Of a stretch of DNA of 64,000 bases, positions 52,891-62,307 are shown in pieces. The stretch is from Olsenella sp. An285 (GTDB lineage Bacteria > Actinomycetota > Coriobacteriia > Coriobacteriales > Atopobiaceae): contig NZ_NFIZ01000004.1 in NCBI RefSeq assembly GCF_002159625.1, positions 62,001 through 126,000 of the forward strand, read 5' to 3'. The stretch's first letter is position 1. Every line of letters begins with the position of its first letter. The position numbers were made by a program, and so were the translations under genes. Below the pieces are notes generated by a model. The model was not told where the DNA came from, did not search any database, and saw only the letters and a list, made by a program, of their open reading frames with translations.

Positions 52891-55377
52891 CTAGAGCTTG
52901 CTGGCGAGCGCGCGGTTGCGGATGAGGTTGGCGAGAAGCGCCCAGAGAATCGGCGCCACGATCCATGCCAGCCAGAGCAGGAGCCCCGCGACGGGCCCCC
53001 AGCCCAGGACAAGCGACAGGATGAGAAGAGCGATGCCGCCCCAGCCCCATCCGCGTGCCTCGCGCAGGATGGCGTCCACGACGCCCATGTCGGTGATGCC
53101 GCCGGTCATGATGCCCATGGCGCGCAGGGGCATGTTCCAGATGAACAGGACGTTGATGTCCGAGACCCCGCTCTTCTCTATGGCGCGCACGCGGGAACGT
53201 AGGACCAGCCACACGAGCCAGAGGATGCCCGAGCGCCCGTGATTGAGGTCTCGGAAGCACATGTTGGGGCCGATTTGTGGCGCGGCGTCGGGCACGGGTC
53301 GGCCGAGAAGCGCGGCGAAGTGCGCGTCGCTCACGTTGGTCACGTCGGCAGTCTCGTATGGCGCCACGTCGACGCCCTCGTAGGGGTTCGGCGCACCGGT
53401 ACCGGCGAGCTCGACCGTCCCCACAAGACGGACGTCCTCGCTCGAGGCGCCCACGCGGACCTCGTAGGTCCCCGACTCGATCTCCCAGCGGGCGGTCGCC
53501 ACGTTGAAGTAGGAGAAGGCACGCTCGTCGAGCGCGATCTCCACCGTTCGGGACTCGCCCGGGGCGAGCTCCACGCGGGCGAAGCCGCGCAGCTCCTGCT
53601 CGGGGCGGAAGACCTTGTGGTCGGGCTTTGCCACGTAGAGCTGCGCCACCTCGGCGCCCGAGCGCGTTCCGGTGTTGGTGACAATGAAGCTGGCACCGTG
53701 CTCGGTGGCCTTGAGGTCGGAGTAAGAGAAGGAAGTGTAGGAGAGGCCGAAGCCAAAGGGATAGGCCACCGGCACGTGCGCCGTCTGGAAGTAGCGGTAT
53801 CCCACGTAGATGCCCTCGCGGTACTCGGCGTGCAGGTCCTCGGCGGGGTAGTTGGCGGAGGAGGGGACGTCCTCGAGGCGGACGGGCCAGGTCTCCGTGA
53901 GCTTGCCCGACGGGCAGACGGCCCCCGTCACGACGTCGAGCGCCCCGCCCGCGCCTGCCTGGCCACCAAGCGCGCAGTAGAGGAGCGCGGGGGCGTCGGA
54001 CGCCCAGTCGCTCTCGACGCAGGAGCCCGCGCAGAGCAGCACCACGATGCGCGGGTTGACCTGGGCGAGCGCGTGGAGCAGCTCGACCTGGTTGGCGTTG
54101 AGCGCCATGGTGCGGCGCTCCGCCCCCTCGGTCTCGGCGGCCTCGTCGAGGCCAAGGGCAAGAAGCACCACCTCGGCGCGCGCGGCGAGGTCGAGCGCGG
54201 CCCTGAGCTTGGCGCGGTTCTCGCCGCCGTGCCGCTCGAAGCCGGGCTCGTACCCCACCAGCTCGAGGTCCGTCTCGCCCATGAGGCCGAGCAGGCTGTC
54301 CACCTTGGTGCTGTTGACCGCGGAGGAACCCGCGCCCTGATAGCGCGGGGTCTCGGCAAAGTCGCCAATCAGTGCAACGCGGGTGCGCGGAGCGAGCGGC
54401 AGGAGGTCGCCCTCGTTCTTGAGCAGGACGCAGCCCTCCGTGGCAGCCTTGCGGGCGAGCGCGTGGTGGGCCGCAGCGTCGAAGGTGGCCGGTGCCGCCT
54501 CGAGGCCTGCGCGTGTGGAGAGCACGAGCTCGATGGCCTCGTCGACGCGCTCGTCCACGTCCTTCTCGGCAAGCCGTCCGGAGCGTACGGCTTCGATGAG
54601 CTCGCGAGCCTCGCCCAGGCCGGGCGCCGGCATCTCAAAGGTGGAGCCCGCCGCCACGCCGGCGGCGTGGTCGTTGGAGCCGCCCCAGTCGGTCACGACG
54701 GCGCCGTCGAAGCCCCACTCGTTATGCAGGATGTCCTTGAGCAGGTGCTCGTTCTCGTTGGCGTAGGTGCCGTTCACGAGGTTGTAGGAGGTCATGATTG
54801 TCTTGGGAGCGGACTCGCGCACCACGGTCTCAAAGCTGGCAAGGTAAATCTCGCGCAGGGTCCGCTCGTCGATGACGGAGTCCGACGCCTGGCGGCGCGT
54901 CTCCTGGCTGTTGACGGCAAAGTGCTTGGGGCACGCCGCGATGCCGTTTGACTGCACGCCGCGCACGAAGGCCGCGGCCATCTTGCCGGACACCAGCGGG
55001 TCCTCCGAGAAGTACTCGAAGTTGCGGCCGCAGAGCGGGTTGCGCTTGATGCAGAGGCCGGGAGCGAGCAGTGTGCCCACCTTCTGGACGGCCGCCTCCT
55101 GGCCCATGGCCGCGCCCACGCGCTCCTCGAGCTCCTCGTCCCAGGTGTTGGCCATGGTGACGGCAGTGGGGAAGCACGTCGCGGGCTCCGAGCCGGAGAG
55201 GCCGAGGTGATCTGCGTGCTCTCCGGCCTGGTGGCGCACGCCGGACGGGCCGTCGGAGAACTCCATCTGCGGGATGCCCGCTTTCTCGAGCGGCCAGGTG
55301 CCGAAGGGCGTGGCGCCCTGCAGCAGGACGCACTTCTCCTCGAGCGTGAGCTTGGCGATGATGTCTGCGTGCTTCAT
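52891..55377 (-). CDS. GH3 beta-glucosidase-type enzyme with C-terminal membrane helices
   Basis: An 828-residue protein from ATG 55377. It has the usual GH3 order: TIM barrel (nucleophile Asp 230 in VVTDWGG, KHFAVNSQETRR), the second alpha/beta domain and an Fn3-like domain. An extra about 120 residues hold two or three membrane helices (GGIALLILSLVLGWGPVAGL, then LLWLAWIVAPILWALLANLI), anchoring it in the membrane. No signal peptide is seen, so the catalytic part may face the cytoplasm. It lies between the TetR and gtrA genes, all transcribed leftward. Confidence 0.88.
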   Translation of the reverse strand: MKHADIIAKLTLEEKCVLLQGATPFGTWPLEKAGIPQMEFSDGPSGVRHQAGEHADHLGLSGSEPATCFPTAVTMANTWDEELEERVGAAMGQEAAVQKVGTLLAPGLCIKRNPLCGRNFEYFSEDPLVSGKMAAAFVRGVQSNGIAACPKHFAVNSQETRRQASDSVIDERTLREIYLASFETVVRESAPKTIMTSYNLVNGTYANENEHLLKDILHNEWGFDGAVVTDWGGSNDHAAGVAAGSTFEMPAPGLGEARELIEAVRSGRLAEKDVDERVDEAIELVLSTRAGLEAAPATFDAAAHHALARKAATEGCVLLKNEGDLLPLAPRTRVALIGDFAETPRYQGAGSSAVNSTKVDSLLGLMGETDLELVGYEPGFERHGGENRAKLRAALDLAARAEVVLLALGLDEAAETEGAERRTMALNANQVELLHALAQVNPRIVVLLCAGSCVESDWASDAPALLYCALGGQAGAGGALDVVTGAVCPSGKLTETWPVRLEDVPSSANYPAEDLHAEYREGIYVGYRYFQTAHVPVAYPFGFGLSYTSFSYSDLKATEHGASFIVTNTGTRSGAEVAQLYVAKPDHKVFRPEQELRGFARVELAPGESRTVEIALDERAFSYFNVATARWEIESGTYEVRVGASSEDVRLVGTVELAGTGAPNPYEGVDVAPYETADVTNVSDAHFAALLGRPVPDAAPQIGPNMCFRDLNHGRSGILWLVWLVLRSRVRAIEKSGVSDINVLFIWNMPLRAMGIMTGGITDMGVVDAILREARGWGWGGIALLILSLVLGWGPVAGLLLWLAWIVAPILWALLANLIRNRALASKL

Positions 55378-55430
55378 GCGTCCTCCTCGACGGCGTCTGA
55401 GTCAGATGATACGGGGCGATGGAGCCCCGC

Positions 55431-56096
55431 CTACCTCTCTGTCACAACCGGCGCGCTGCGCGGCACAATCGGCGTTCCTCTCACGGAATCGAGCGCACAG
55501 AGGGTCGCGCGCGTAGCCAGGATGTGCATGCGGTACCAGTAGTCGTCCTTGTGCCAGCGCAGGGCTCGGTTGAGAAAGAAGGTGCCGTAGAGATCGCGAA
55601 GGTACATGAGCTCCGCCTCGCGACGGGTGAGTCCCCCGCGGCCCATGTAGAGCGGAACCGAGTTCTCGATCTCGGCCTGATAGATTCGGTGAATGACGTG
55701 CTCGGCAAGAGACTCGTCCATGAGAAGCGGCAGGTACTTCTCGTCGTTTGCCAGTCGTTGGCAGGCGGGCAGCAACGTCTCGTGGGCGCGAAGCTCGTTG
55801 GGTTCGGTCATTGCGGCGACGCGTCGGGCGTTGTCGAGCGTGCCCCCCGGCCCTCCGCTGCGGGTGTTTCTGCTTGAAACCTCGAAGCAGGCGTCAATGA
55901 GCTCGTCCACCACATCGGATAGGTTCGCGAAGTGCCTGTAGAACGTGGAACGCGTGACCCCCGCCTCGCGACAGAGCTCGGAGACGGAGAGCTCGTTGAA
56001 CCCGCGGGAAGCAAGAAGGACGAGCAGAGCGTCCTTGATGCGACCCTTTGTCCTGCGCGACCTCTGGTCCTCCGCACGCGTCCTCTGTCCTCTCAT
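55431..56096 (-). CDS. TetR-family regulator
   Basis: A 221-residue protein from ATG 56096 with GGAGGCG upstream. Residues 16-62 are the TetR helix-turn-helix (IKDALLVLLASRGFNELSVS, then ELCREAGVTRSTFYRHF). The C-terminal helical ligand domain has no recognised motif. It is encoded between two GH3 genes and is divergent from the second, so it likely controls both; CACAAatcaTTGTG (56133-56146) is a candidate operator. Confidence 0.87.
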   Translation of the reverse strand: MRGQRTRAEDQRSRRTKGRIKDALLVLLASRGFNELSVSELCREAGVTRSTFYRHFANLSDVVDELIDACFEVSSRNTRSGGPGGTLDNARRVAAMTEPNELRAHETLLPACQRLANDEKYLPLLMDESLAEHVIHRIYQAEIENSVPLYMGRGGLTRREAELMYLRDLYGTFFLNRALRWHKDDYWYRMHILATRATLCALDSVRGTPIVPRSAPVVTER

Positions 56097-56132
56097 GGCA
56101 CGCCTCCTCCAGTCCAGAGGGGACCGCCCCCT

Positions 56133-56146
56133 CACAAATCATTGTG
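56133..56146. promoter_or_regulatory. Candidate TetR operator
   Basis: The 14-bp palindrome CACAA-atca-TTGTG lies in the divergent gap between the TetR gene and the permuted GH3 gene. A second half-site-like CACAATCGGACAAC follows about 40 nt downstream. Confidence 0.45.
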
Positions 56147-56285
56147 TTCCATCTGCGCGCTCGGCGGTGAAGCACAATCGGACAACCTGTAGCGGAACTC
56201 GCCCGCTGGCGGAGGTGCGGGCGGTGCAGGTGGGGCAGCGGTGCGACCATTGCCCCAGGAAGTTCGTGAGAAAGGGGAGAAGAAC

Positions 56286-59162
56286 ATGCTGCAGATCGAC
56301 ATGGAGGACGTCTACGCGGTCCTTGGCCTCTGCCTGCCCTACCTCGTGGCAATCGGCGTCGCGCTCGTGGCGCTCGTCGTGGCCTTGGTGGCGGTCCGCG
56401 GCTTGCCCGGGCCCAAGAGATTCCTTGCGCGCTCCCAGGCCGCCATCGCCTGCGTGCTCGTGGTGGCAGTCTCGCTGAACCTGCTCTGCCTGGGGCCCAT
56501 GGCAACGCTCATCGGGCTTGCCACGAGCCCGGCGCTCACCGTCAGCGAGGAGACCGCCCAGGAGGCCCGCGACCTCACCGAGCGCATCACCGGGGAGGGC
56601 TTCGTCCTGCTGGAGAACGAGGGCGGCGCGCTGCCGCTTGCCCCGGACGCGAAGGTCAACCTCTTTGGCTACGCCTCCGAGAACCCCGTCTACTCCGGCG
56701 TGGGGTCCGGTGGCATCAACGACCTCTACGAGAAGGTCTCCATCAAAGACAGCCTCACCGCCGCCGGCATCGAGTACAACGAGGAGCTCAGCCAGTTCAA
56801 TGCGGACTTTGGTGCGGGCCCGGAGGTGAGCGAGCTCTCCCAGAGCTGGGACCTGCCCCAGCCCACCGTTGACGAGTATCCCGATGAGCTGATCTCCGGC
56901 GCGCGCGACTTCTCTGATACCGCCGTCATCGTGATCTCGCGCCTGGCAGGCGAGGGTCACAACGACATGCCCACGGACATGACGCAGGTGGCCTACGACA
57001 ACAACTCCGACGAGTACGCCGACTTTGAGGCCGGTGACCACTTCCTGCGCATCTCGCAGACCGAGAAGAACATGGTCGAGATGGTCTGCGACAACTTCGA
57101 CGAGGTCATCGTGGTCTACAACGGCTCCAACCCGATGGAGCTCGGCTGGGTGGAGGACTACGACCAGATTGCCGCCGTGATCTGGGCCGCCGGTCCCGGC
57201 AACACCGGCTTTGCCTCGCTTGGTCGCATCCTCACCGGTGAGGTCAACCCCTCTGGCCGCACTCCCGACACCTTTGTCTACGACATCATGGAGGCCCCGT
57301 ACTGGGAGAACGCCGTCAAGGCCGACTACACCAACATGGCGGACATGGGCGTTGAGGGCATGAACAACGGCGTGCCGCAGACCTACTACCCGGCCTACAT
57401 CAACTACGCCGAGAGCATCTACGTGGGCTACAAGTTCTACGAGACCGCCTACGCCGAGGCAGAGGCGGGGCGCATGGACTTTGACTACGACTCCTCCGTG
57501 CAGTACCCGTTTGGCTACGGTCTCTCCTACACCGCTTTCGAGCAGGAGATGAGCGACCTCACCGTCGACGGGGACACCGTGAGCTTCGACGTCACCGTGA
57601 CCAACACCGGCGACGTCACTGGCAGGGACGTGGTGGAGGTCTACTACACCCCGCCCTACGTCGACGGCGGAATCGAGAAGGCCGCGGCAAATCTCATTGA
57701 CTACGACAAGACCGAGCTGCTCGAGCCCGGAGCGTCCGAGACCGTGCACTTTGAGCTGGACGTGGAGGACATGGCCTCCTTCGACGTTGACGGTCGCGGC
57801 TGCTACGTGCTCGACGCCGGCGACTACGAGGTGAGCATCCGTGCGAACAGCCACGATGTGCTGGACAGCCGGTCCTTCTCGCTTGCCGAGGCCGAGGTCT
57901 TTGACGAGTCCAATCCGCGCGAGGGTGACGAGGCGGCGGCGACCGCGCGCTTTGCCGATATCGCCGGCAACGTGACCTATCTCTCTCGTGCGGGCGGCTT
58001 TGCCAACTACGACGAGGCGTGCGCGCCTGCCGCGAGCACCGAGATGACCGACGAGCAGCGCGCCGCGTACCATCTCAACTCCACCTTCGACTACACCACC
58101 TACCTCGACCCGGACGCCGAGATGCCCGTCACGGGCGCCGACAACGGCCTCGTGCTCGCCGACCTGCGCGACGCGGACTATGACGACCCGCGCTGGGACC
58201 AGCTCCTGGACCAGATGACTGTGGACGAGATGGTGGAGCTCATCTCCATGTCCGGCTACCAGACCCCTGCCGTCGACTCCGTTGGCAAGGTCCAGACCAT
58301 CGATGCGGACGGTCCCACCGCAATCAACCAGAATTTCACCGGCGAGGGGTCCATCGGCCTGCCGATTCCGGTGGTGCTTGCCTCCACGTGGAGCCCCGAC
58401 CTGCAGCACGAGTACGGTGAGGTCATGGGCAAGATGTGCCGCGAGATGGGCATCGAGGGTTGGTACGCCCCCGGCGTGAACATCCATCGCTCCGCCTTCG
58501 GCGCGCGCAACTACGAGTTCTACTCCGAGGACGGTACGATGTCCGGCCTCGTCGCGGCAGAGGCCGTCGCGGGTGCGCAGACCCAGGGCGTCTATGCCTA
58601 CGTCAAGCACTTCGCGCTCTACGACGGCAACGCCAAGATGGTCTGCGTCTGGGCGGACGAGCAGGCTGCGCGCGAGATCTACCTGCGCGCCTTTGAGATT
58701 CCCGTGAAGGATGCCGGGGCGAACGCGGTCATGGTGTCCTGGAACTTCCTCGGCACCCGCTGGAGCGGTGAGAACTCCGAGCTCATGAACGGCGTGCTGC
58801 GTGACGAGTGGGGCTTCCGCGGCATGGCGCTCACGGACTTCTTCCGCAACAACGGTCACGGCTTCATGAACGCGGACGCGGCTCTTGCCAACGGCGTCGA
58901 CGCGATGCTCTCCACCTACGGCGGCGGCCCCAACGTGCCGGCCGACGTGACCGACGCCTCCACGGTCGCCTATATGCGCCAGGCATCCAAGAACATCATG
59001 TACACCGTGGTGTCGAGCTGGGCGTACGAGGGTGACGGGACGCAGGACGGCCTGCCCGCGTGGCAGATGGCGCTCATCGGCGCAGATGTGGTGCTGGCGG
59101 CCGCTCTCGTGGGCTGCGAGGTACTGGTGCTTCGCGGCTACAAGAGGCGCATCTCGTCATAG
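56286..59162 (+). CDS. Circularly permuted, membrane-anchored GH3 enzyme
   Basis: A 958-residue protein from ATG 56286 with AGGGGAG upstream. Two N-terminal membrane helices (residues about 8-36 and 50-70) precede the GH3 C-terminal alpha/beta domain (GEGFVLLENEGGALPLAPDA, near residue 100), an Fn3-like domain (about 410-520), and only then the catalytic barrel (WYAPGVNIHRSAFGARNYEF, KHFALYDGN). The nucleophile is Asp 851 in MALTDFFRNNG. A third membrane helix ends the protein. The order is reversed relative to standard GH3; similar permutations are known in some rumen bacteria. The large middle part is probably outside the cell. Confidence 0.88.
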   Translation: MLQIDMEDVYAVLGLCLPYLVAIGVALVALVVALVAVRGLPGPKRFLARSQAAIACVLVVAVSLNLLCLGPMATLIGLATSPALTVSEETAQEARDLTERITGEGFVLLENEGGALPLAPDAKVNLFGYASENPVYSGVGSGGINDLYEKVSIKDSLTAAGIEYNEELSQFNADFGAGPEVSELSQSWDLPQPTVDEYPDELISGARDFSDTAVIVISRLAGEGHNDMPTDMTQVAYDNNSDEYADFEAGDHFLRISQTEKNMVEMVCDNFDEVIVVYNGSNPMELGWVEDYDQIAAVIWAAGPGNTGFASLGRILTGEVNPSGRTPDTFVYDIMEAPYWENAVKADYTNMADMGVEGMNNGVPQTYYPAYINYAESIYVGYKFYETAYAEAEAGRMDFDYDSSVQYPFGYGLSYTAFEQEMSDLTVDGDTVSFDVTVTNTGDVTGRDVVEVYYTPPYVDGGIEKAAANLIDYDKTELLEPGASETVHFELDVEDMASFDVDGRGCYVLDAGDYEVSIRANSHDVLDSRSFSLAEAEVFDESNPREGDEAAATARFADIAGNVTYLSRAGGFANYDEACAPAASTEMTDEQRAAYHLNSTFDYTTYLDPDAEMPVTGADNGLVLADLRDADYDDPRWDQLLDQMTVDEMVELISMSGYQTPAVDSVGKVQTIDADGPTAINQNFTGEGSIGLPIPVVLASTWSPDLQHEYGEVMGKMCREMGIEGWYAPGVNIHRSAFGARNYEFYSEDGTMSGLVAAEAVAGAQTQGVYAYVKHFALYDGNAKMVCVWADEQAAREIYLRAFEIPVKDAGANAVMVSWNFLGTRWSGENSELMNGVLRDEWGFRGMALTDFFRNNGHGFMNADAALANGVDAMLSTYGGGPNVPADVTDASTVAYMRQASKNIMYTVVSSWAYEGDGTQDGLPAWQMALIGADVVLAAALVGCEVLVLRGYKRRISS

Positions 59163-59274
59163 AGGCGGATGAGATTCCCATGGTCCTGCGGCGGTTCCCT
59201 CTCCGCCGCAGGGCCTCCCGCCTTGCGGAGAAGCGTCCGCTGCCCGTGCGCTGCGGGCATCCGATGTGGCGGGC

Positions 59275-59304
59275 TTGGCGAGACGTTTTGCTGTTATGGA
59301 TAAA
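59275..59304 (+). promoter_or_regulatory. Candidate promoter of the sirtuin operon
   Basis: TTGGCG (59275-59280) and GATAAA (59299-59304) are 18 nt apart, just ahead of the first sirtuin-like gene. A 10-bp hairpin at 59185-59212 (CCTGCGGCGG/CCGCCGCAGG) after the GH3 stop may separate the units. Confidence 0.35.
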
Positions 59305-59322
59305 GTACCAGTTTGTAGGTTT

Positions 59323-60134
59323 ATGGGCCGAGAAGAACTGGCGAGGTCTGCGCGCTGCTTCGCGATGCTGACGCCGTCATCATTGCCGCGAGCAATGGGC
59401 TTGACGTCGCCGACGGCTACAACCAGTTTTCCTGTGATCGGGAGTACCTGCGCGTCTTTGGCGACCTGCGACAGAGGTACGGCGTGGGAAGCATACTCAT
59501 GGGCCTTGCGTCCACCTGGGCGAACGAATCGCATCGATGGGAGTTCCTCAAGAGGCTTATCACATATGGGTACCGCTGCTATGTGCCGTCGCCGGCCATG
59601 CGGGCGCTCGACAGGCTCACGGCGAGCGTTCCGCGCTTCGTGGTGACGTGCAACTGCAACGGTCGCTTCGAGCGCGCGGGCTTCTCGTCGGACGGCATCC
59701 TGGAGACCGAGGGCAGCTACGCGCGCCTGTGCTGCTCGGCCGGCTGCTCGGACGAGACGTACGACGCCCTTGCGTTTTTCGGAGCGTCTGATGTCCCCCG
59801 TTGTCCGCGCTGCGGGGCGGCGCTCGACGTTGCTGTTGACGACACGGGACGCATCTCCCGCCTCGAGCCCTTTCACTCGCAGGAAGCGAACCTCCGTGCG
59901 TTTCTCGCCAGGCACGCAGACGAGCGCGTCTGCGTTCTCGAGCTTGGCGTGGGCCAGCGCAATCAGGCGATCAAGGCGCCGCTCATGGCGTGGGCGGAGT
60001 CGGCTCCGCTCGCGAGCTATGTCGTGCTCAATAGAGAAGACCCCATTCTCCCGTCTCTTTCGTCCGAGCGTGTCGCCTCCGCGTGCGGTGACCTTGGAGA
60101 GGCCCTTGTTGCCCTGGCGGAAGGAGCGCGATGA
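59323..60134 (+). pseudogene. First sirtuin-like gene, frameshifted and lacking catalytic residues
   Basis: ATG 59323 opens MGREELAR but that frame soon loses similarity; homology (CALLRDADAVIIAASNGLDV) continues in the frame ending at 60134, which has stop codons at 59301 and 59316 and no usable start before GTG 59484. A one-base frameshift near 59346 is the simplest explanation. Even in the homologous frame the NAD loop is degenerate (AASNGLDVADGY), the T-T-N-x-D segment is TCNCNGRF and the QGD is changed to EGS. Zinc-type cysteines are retained (CCSAGCSDE, CPRCG). It overlaps the next gene (ATGA). Confidence 0.65.
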
Positions 60135-61081
60135 GTCGCCTCATGGGGCTCTATGCCCAGCATCTTGGAGCCGAGCAGCGAAGCCCCTATGCAAGCAGGG
60201 GTGAGTACGAGGCTGCCGTCGCGCGCGCAGCCGAGCTTCTTGAGCGGGCGGACTACGTGGTTGCGGGCATCGGCTCGGGCATGTCGAGCGCGTGCGGGTA
60301 CGACCACTATCACCCCATTAGGGACTTTGAGGAGGGCGGTCGCCTCGAGCGCTTCCGACGAGCCCACGGTTTCGAAACCCTCATGGACGGCTACTACCAT
60401 CTCTACGCCTCGAACGAGGAGCGATGGGGCTTCATCGCGGCTTACGTCGACTACGTGGAGTCGGCTCCGGTTGGCCGACCATATCGCCAGCTCGCCGGGC
60501 TTCTCGCCAAGAAGGAGCACTTCGTGCTCACCACTAACGTGGACGGTCAGGTCCGTCGCGCTTTTGCTCCGGGGCGCACCTGGCTCTTCCAGGGTGACCT
60601 TGCGTTTCTGCAGTGCTCCCAGCCCTGCTGCGACGAGCTGTGGCCGGCAGACGGGTTTGTGCGGCGCGCCCTCGATGCCATGGGGGAGGGCCACGTCTCG
60701 GCGCCCTCCGAGCTTCTGCCGCGCTGTCCTCGCTGCGGTTGGCTCATGGCCCCCTGGGTGCGCGACGAGACGTTCCTCGAGGGGAGCCTCTGGCAGGAGC
60801 AGCGCAAGCGCTACGAGGCCTTTGTCGGGGAGGCCCTGGCGAGCGGCGGATGCGTGCTCTTTTTGGAGCTTGGCGTGGGAGGAATGACGCCTGGCGTGAT
60901 AGAGCTGCCGTTCTGGGACATGACGGCACACAACGACAATGCGTTCTACCTGCGCGTCAACCTGGGGAAGATCGATGAGCCGCGTCAGCTGGGGGAGCGC
61001 TCGCTCACGGTGTGCGCAGACATCGCGGATGTGACGGACGGGATGTGCGCGCTTCTCGGCGTGCGGGAGGAGGAGCGATGA
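60131..61081 (+). CDS. Class-M-like sirtuin (SirTM-type), likely protein ADP-ribosyltransferase
   Basis: A 316-residue protein from ATG 60131. The NAD loop is VVAGIGSGMSSACGY (residues about 43-57). The catalytic segment is FVLTTNVDGQ (Asn 136, Asp 138), and Gln 154 in FQGD stands where deacetylase sirtuins have His, the signature of SirTM enzymes reported to ADP-ribosylate proteins. Zinc-ribbon cysteines lie at QCSQPCC (162-167) and CPRCG. No GcvH-L or lipoate-ligase gene, the usual SirTM partners, is present in the window. It is translationally coupled to both neighbours by ATGA overlaps. Confidence 0.82.
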   Translation: MSRLMGLYAQHLGAEQRSPYASRGEYEAAVARAAELLERADYVVAGIGSGMSSACGYDHYHPIRDFEEGGRLERFRRAHGFETLMDGYYHLYASNEERWGFIAAYVDYVESAPVGRPYRQLAGLLAKKEHFVLTTNVDGQVRRAFAPGRTWLFQGDLAFLQCSQPCCDELWPADGFVRRALDAMGEGHVSAPSELLPRCPRCGWLMAPWVRDETFLEGSLWQEQRKRYEAFVGEALASGGCVLFLELGVGGMTPGVIELPFWDMTAHNDNAFYLRVNLGKIDEPRQLGERSLTVCADIADVTDGMCALLGVREEER

Positions 61082-62043
61082 CCCCGTATGAGCAGCTGGT
61101 TACGGCAACCCAGATGAACTTCGAGCGCTACCACGCCGCCTATGCGGCGGGCAGCGCACCCTACGAGCTCGCCGGCCCCGCGTCGCTCACGTACGACCAG
61201 CAGGTGCAGCGCCTGGTGCGCGAGATTGCGGAAGCTGACTGCGTGCTCGTGGGCGGCGCGTCCGGGCTCTCCGCTGCGGGCGGCGGCGACTTCTACTACG
61301 GCGACACGCCGTCCTTCCGAGAGCACTTCGGCAAGTTTGCCGAGAAGTACGGGGTGCGCGGCGCCTTCGACGGGAGCTTCCGCCGATGGGAGACGCCCGA
61401 GGAGAGGTGGGCGTACCTCTCCACGTTCCTTTACACCACGCAGACGGCACCAGTGCGCGCGCCGTATCTGGATCTTGACGCCCTTCTCGCGGGCAGGGAA
61501 TTCTTCGTGCTCACCACCAACCAGGACACGCAGTTCGTGAAGCTCTACCCTGAAGGACGGGTCGCCCAGATTCAGGGAGACCACCGCTTCTTCCAGTGTG
61601 CGCGCTGCTGCGTGGACGACACCTGGGACGCCGTGGAGCCTGTGCGTCAGATGGTCGAGGCGCAGGGAGACGACACGCGCATCCCCACCGAGCTCATCCC
61701 GCGCTGCCCGCACTGCGGCGGCGAGGCCTTCCCGTGGGTGCGCGGCTACGGCAACTTCCTGCAGGGAGAGAGGTACGAAGAGCAGTACCGCAAGGTCTCC
61801 GACTGGCTGGCAGCGCATGCCGAGAGACGCCTGCTGCTCCTGGAGCTGGGAGTCGGCCGCATGACGCCGATGTTCATCCAGGAGCCGTTCTGGAACCTCA
61901 CGCTGTCGCTTCCGCACGCGCGTTACGTGGCGGTGAACGACAAGCACGACCTGCTGCCCGCCCAGATTGCCGACAAGGGCATGGTCATCGTTGCCGACAT
62001 CGCGCGCGTGCTGGCGGATGCACGTGCGATGACGGGCGCGTAG
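61078..62043 (+). CDS. Second intact class-M-like sirtuin
   Basis: A 321-residue paralogue of the preceding gene from ATG 61078 (ATGA overlap, GGAGGAG upstream). The NAD loop is LVGGASGLSAAGGGD; the catalytic part FVLTTNQDTQF (Asn 148, Asp 150) with Gln 166 in IQGDH. Zinc ligands are QCARCC (174-178) and CPHCGG. The N-terminus has about 45 extra residues. A terminator that includes its stop codon follows (62038-62063). Identity of the target protein is unknown. Confidence 0.85.
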   Translation: MTPYEQLVTATQMNFERYHAAYAAGSAPYELAGPASLTYDQQVQRLVREIAEADCVLVGGASGLSAAGGGDFYYGDTPSFREHFGKFAEKYGVRGAFDGSFRRWETPEERWAYLSTFLYTTQTAPVRAPYLDLDALLAGREFFVLTTNQDTQFVKLYPEGRVAQIQGDHRFFQCARCCVDDTWDAVEPVRQMVEAQGDDTRIPTELIPRCPHCGGEAFPWVRGYGNFLQGERYEEQYRKVSDWLAAHAERRLLLLELGVGRMTPMFIQEPFWNLTLSLPHARYVAVNDKHDLLPAQIADKGMVIVADIARVLADARAMTGA

Positions 62044-62072
62044 GGGGAATTGCCGCCCTACGCGTTCTTCTT
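62038..62072 (+). terminator. Terminator of the sirtuin operon
   Basis: GCGTAGGG (62038-62045, containing the stop codon) pairs with CCCTACGC (62056-62063), followed by GTTCTTCTT. Confidence 0.6.
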
Positions 62073-62099
62073 GGCCTTGCCCTCGCGCAGTGCCGGATA
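62057..62099 (-). pseudogene. Remnant duplicate of the dedA 3' end
   Basis: On the minus strand this reads YPALREGKAKKNA and a stop, nearly the same as the true DedA C-terminus ILPALREGKEEKDA at 62547-62590. At the DNA level CTTGCCCTCGCGCAGTGCCG is identical in both places. Nothing upstream of it (62100 onward) resembles the rest of DedA, so only the end was copied or retained. Confidence 0.7.
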
Positions 62100-62235
62100 G
62101 CTAGGCTGCGCTCTCTCTGAGCTTGGCCCCGGGTCGCGGAATGGCACGGCCCGGGGCCTTGCGTGCTCGCAGTCCGCATTGTTTGTCGGCGTTGTCTCAT
62201 TTGGGGCTATGGCAGCAAATCGCGTCAGGGCGTTA

Positions 62236-62307
62236 TCGAATCTCGGGTCATGGCAGCTGGAGGGGGAGGGCCTTCCTTATGCGGGGCTGCCATGACCAGA
62301 GATTCGA
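62236..62307. repeat. Intergenic inverted repeat (TCGAATCTCxGGTCATGGCAGC)
   Basis: The arms 62236-62257 and 62286-62307 match over 22 nt with one mismatch, around a 28-nt loop. Shorter related pieces (GCTATGGCAGC near 62209, CCATGGCTCGAAT near 62394) flank it. The wider gap 62100-62480 has no credible gene; a GGCCCCGGG/CCCGGGGCC hairpin lies at 62125-62158. Confidence 0.8.
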
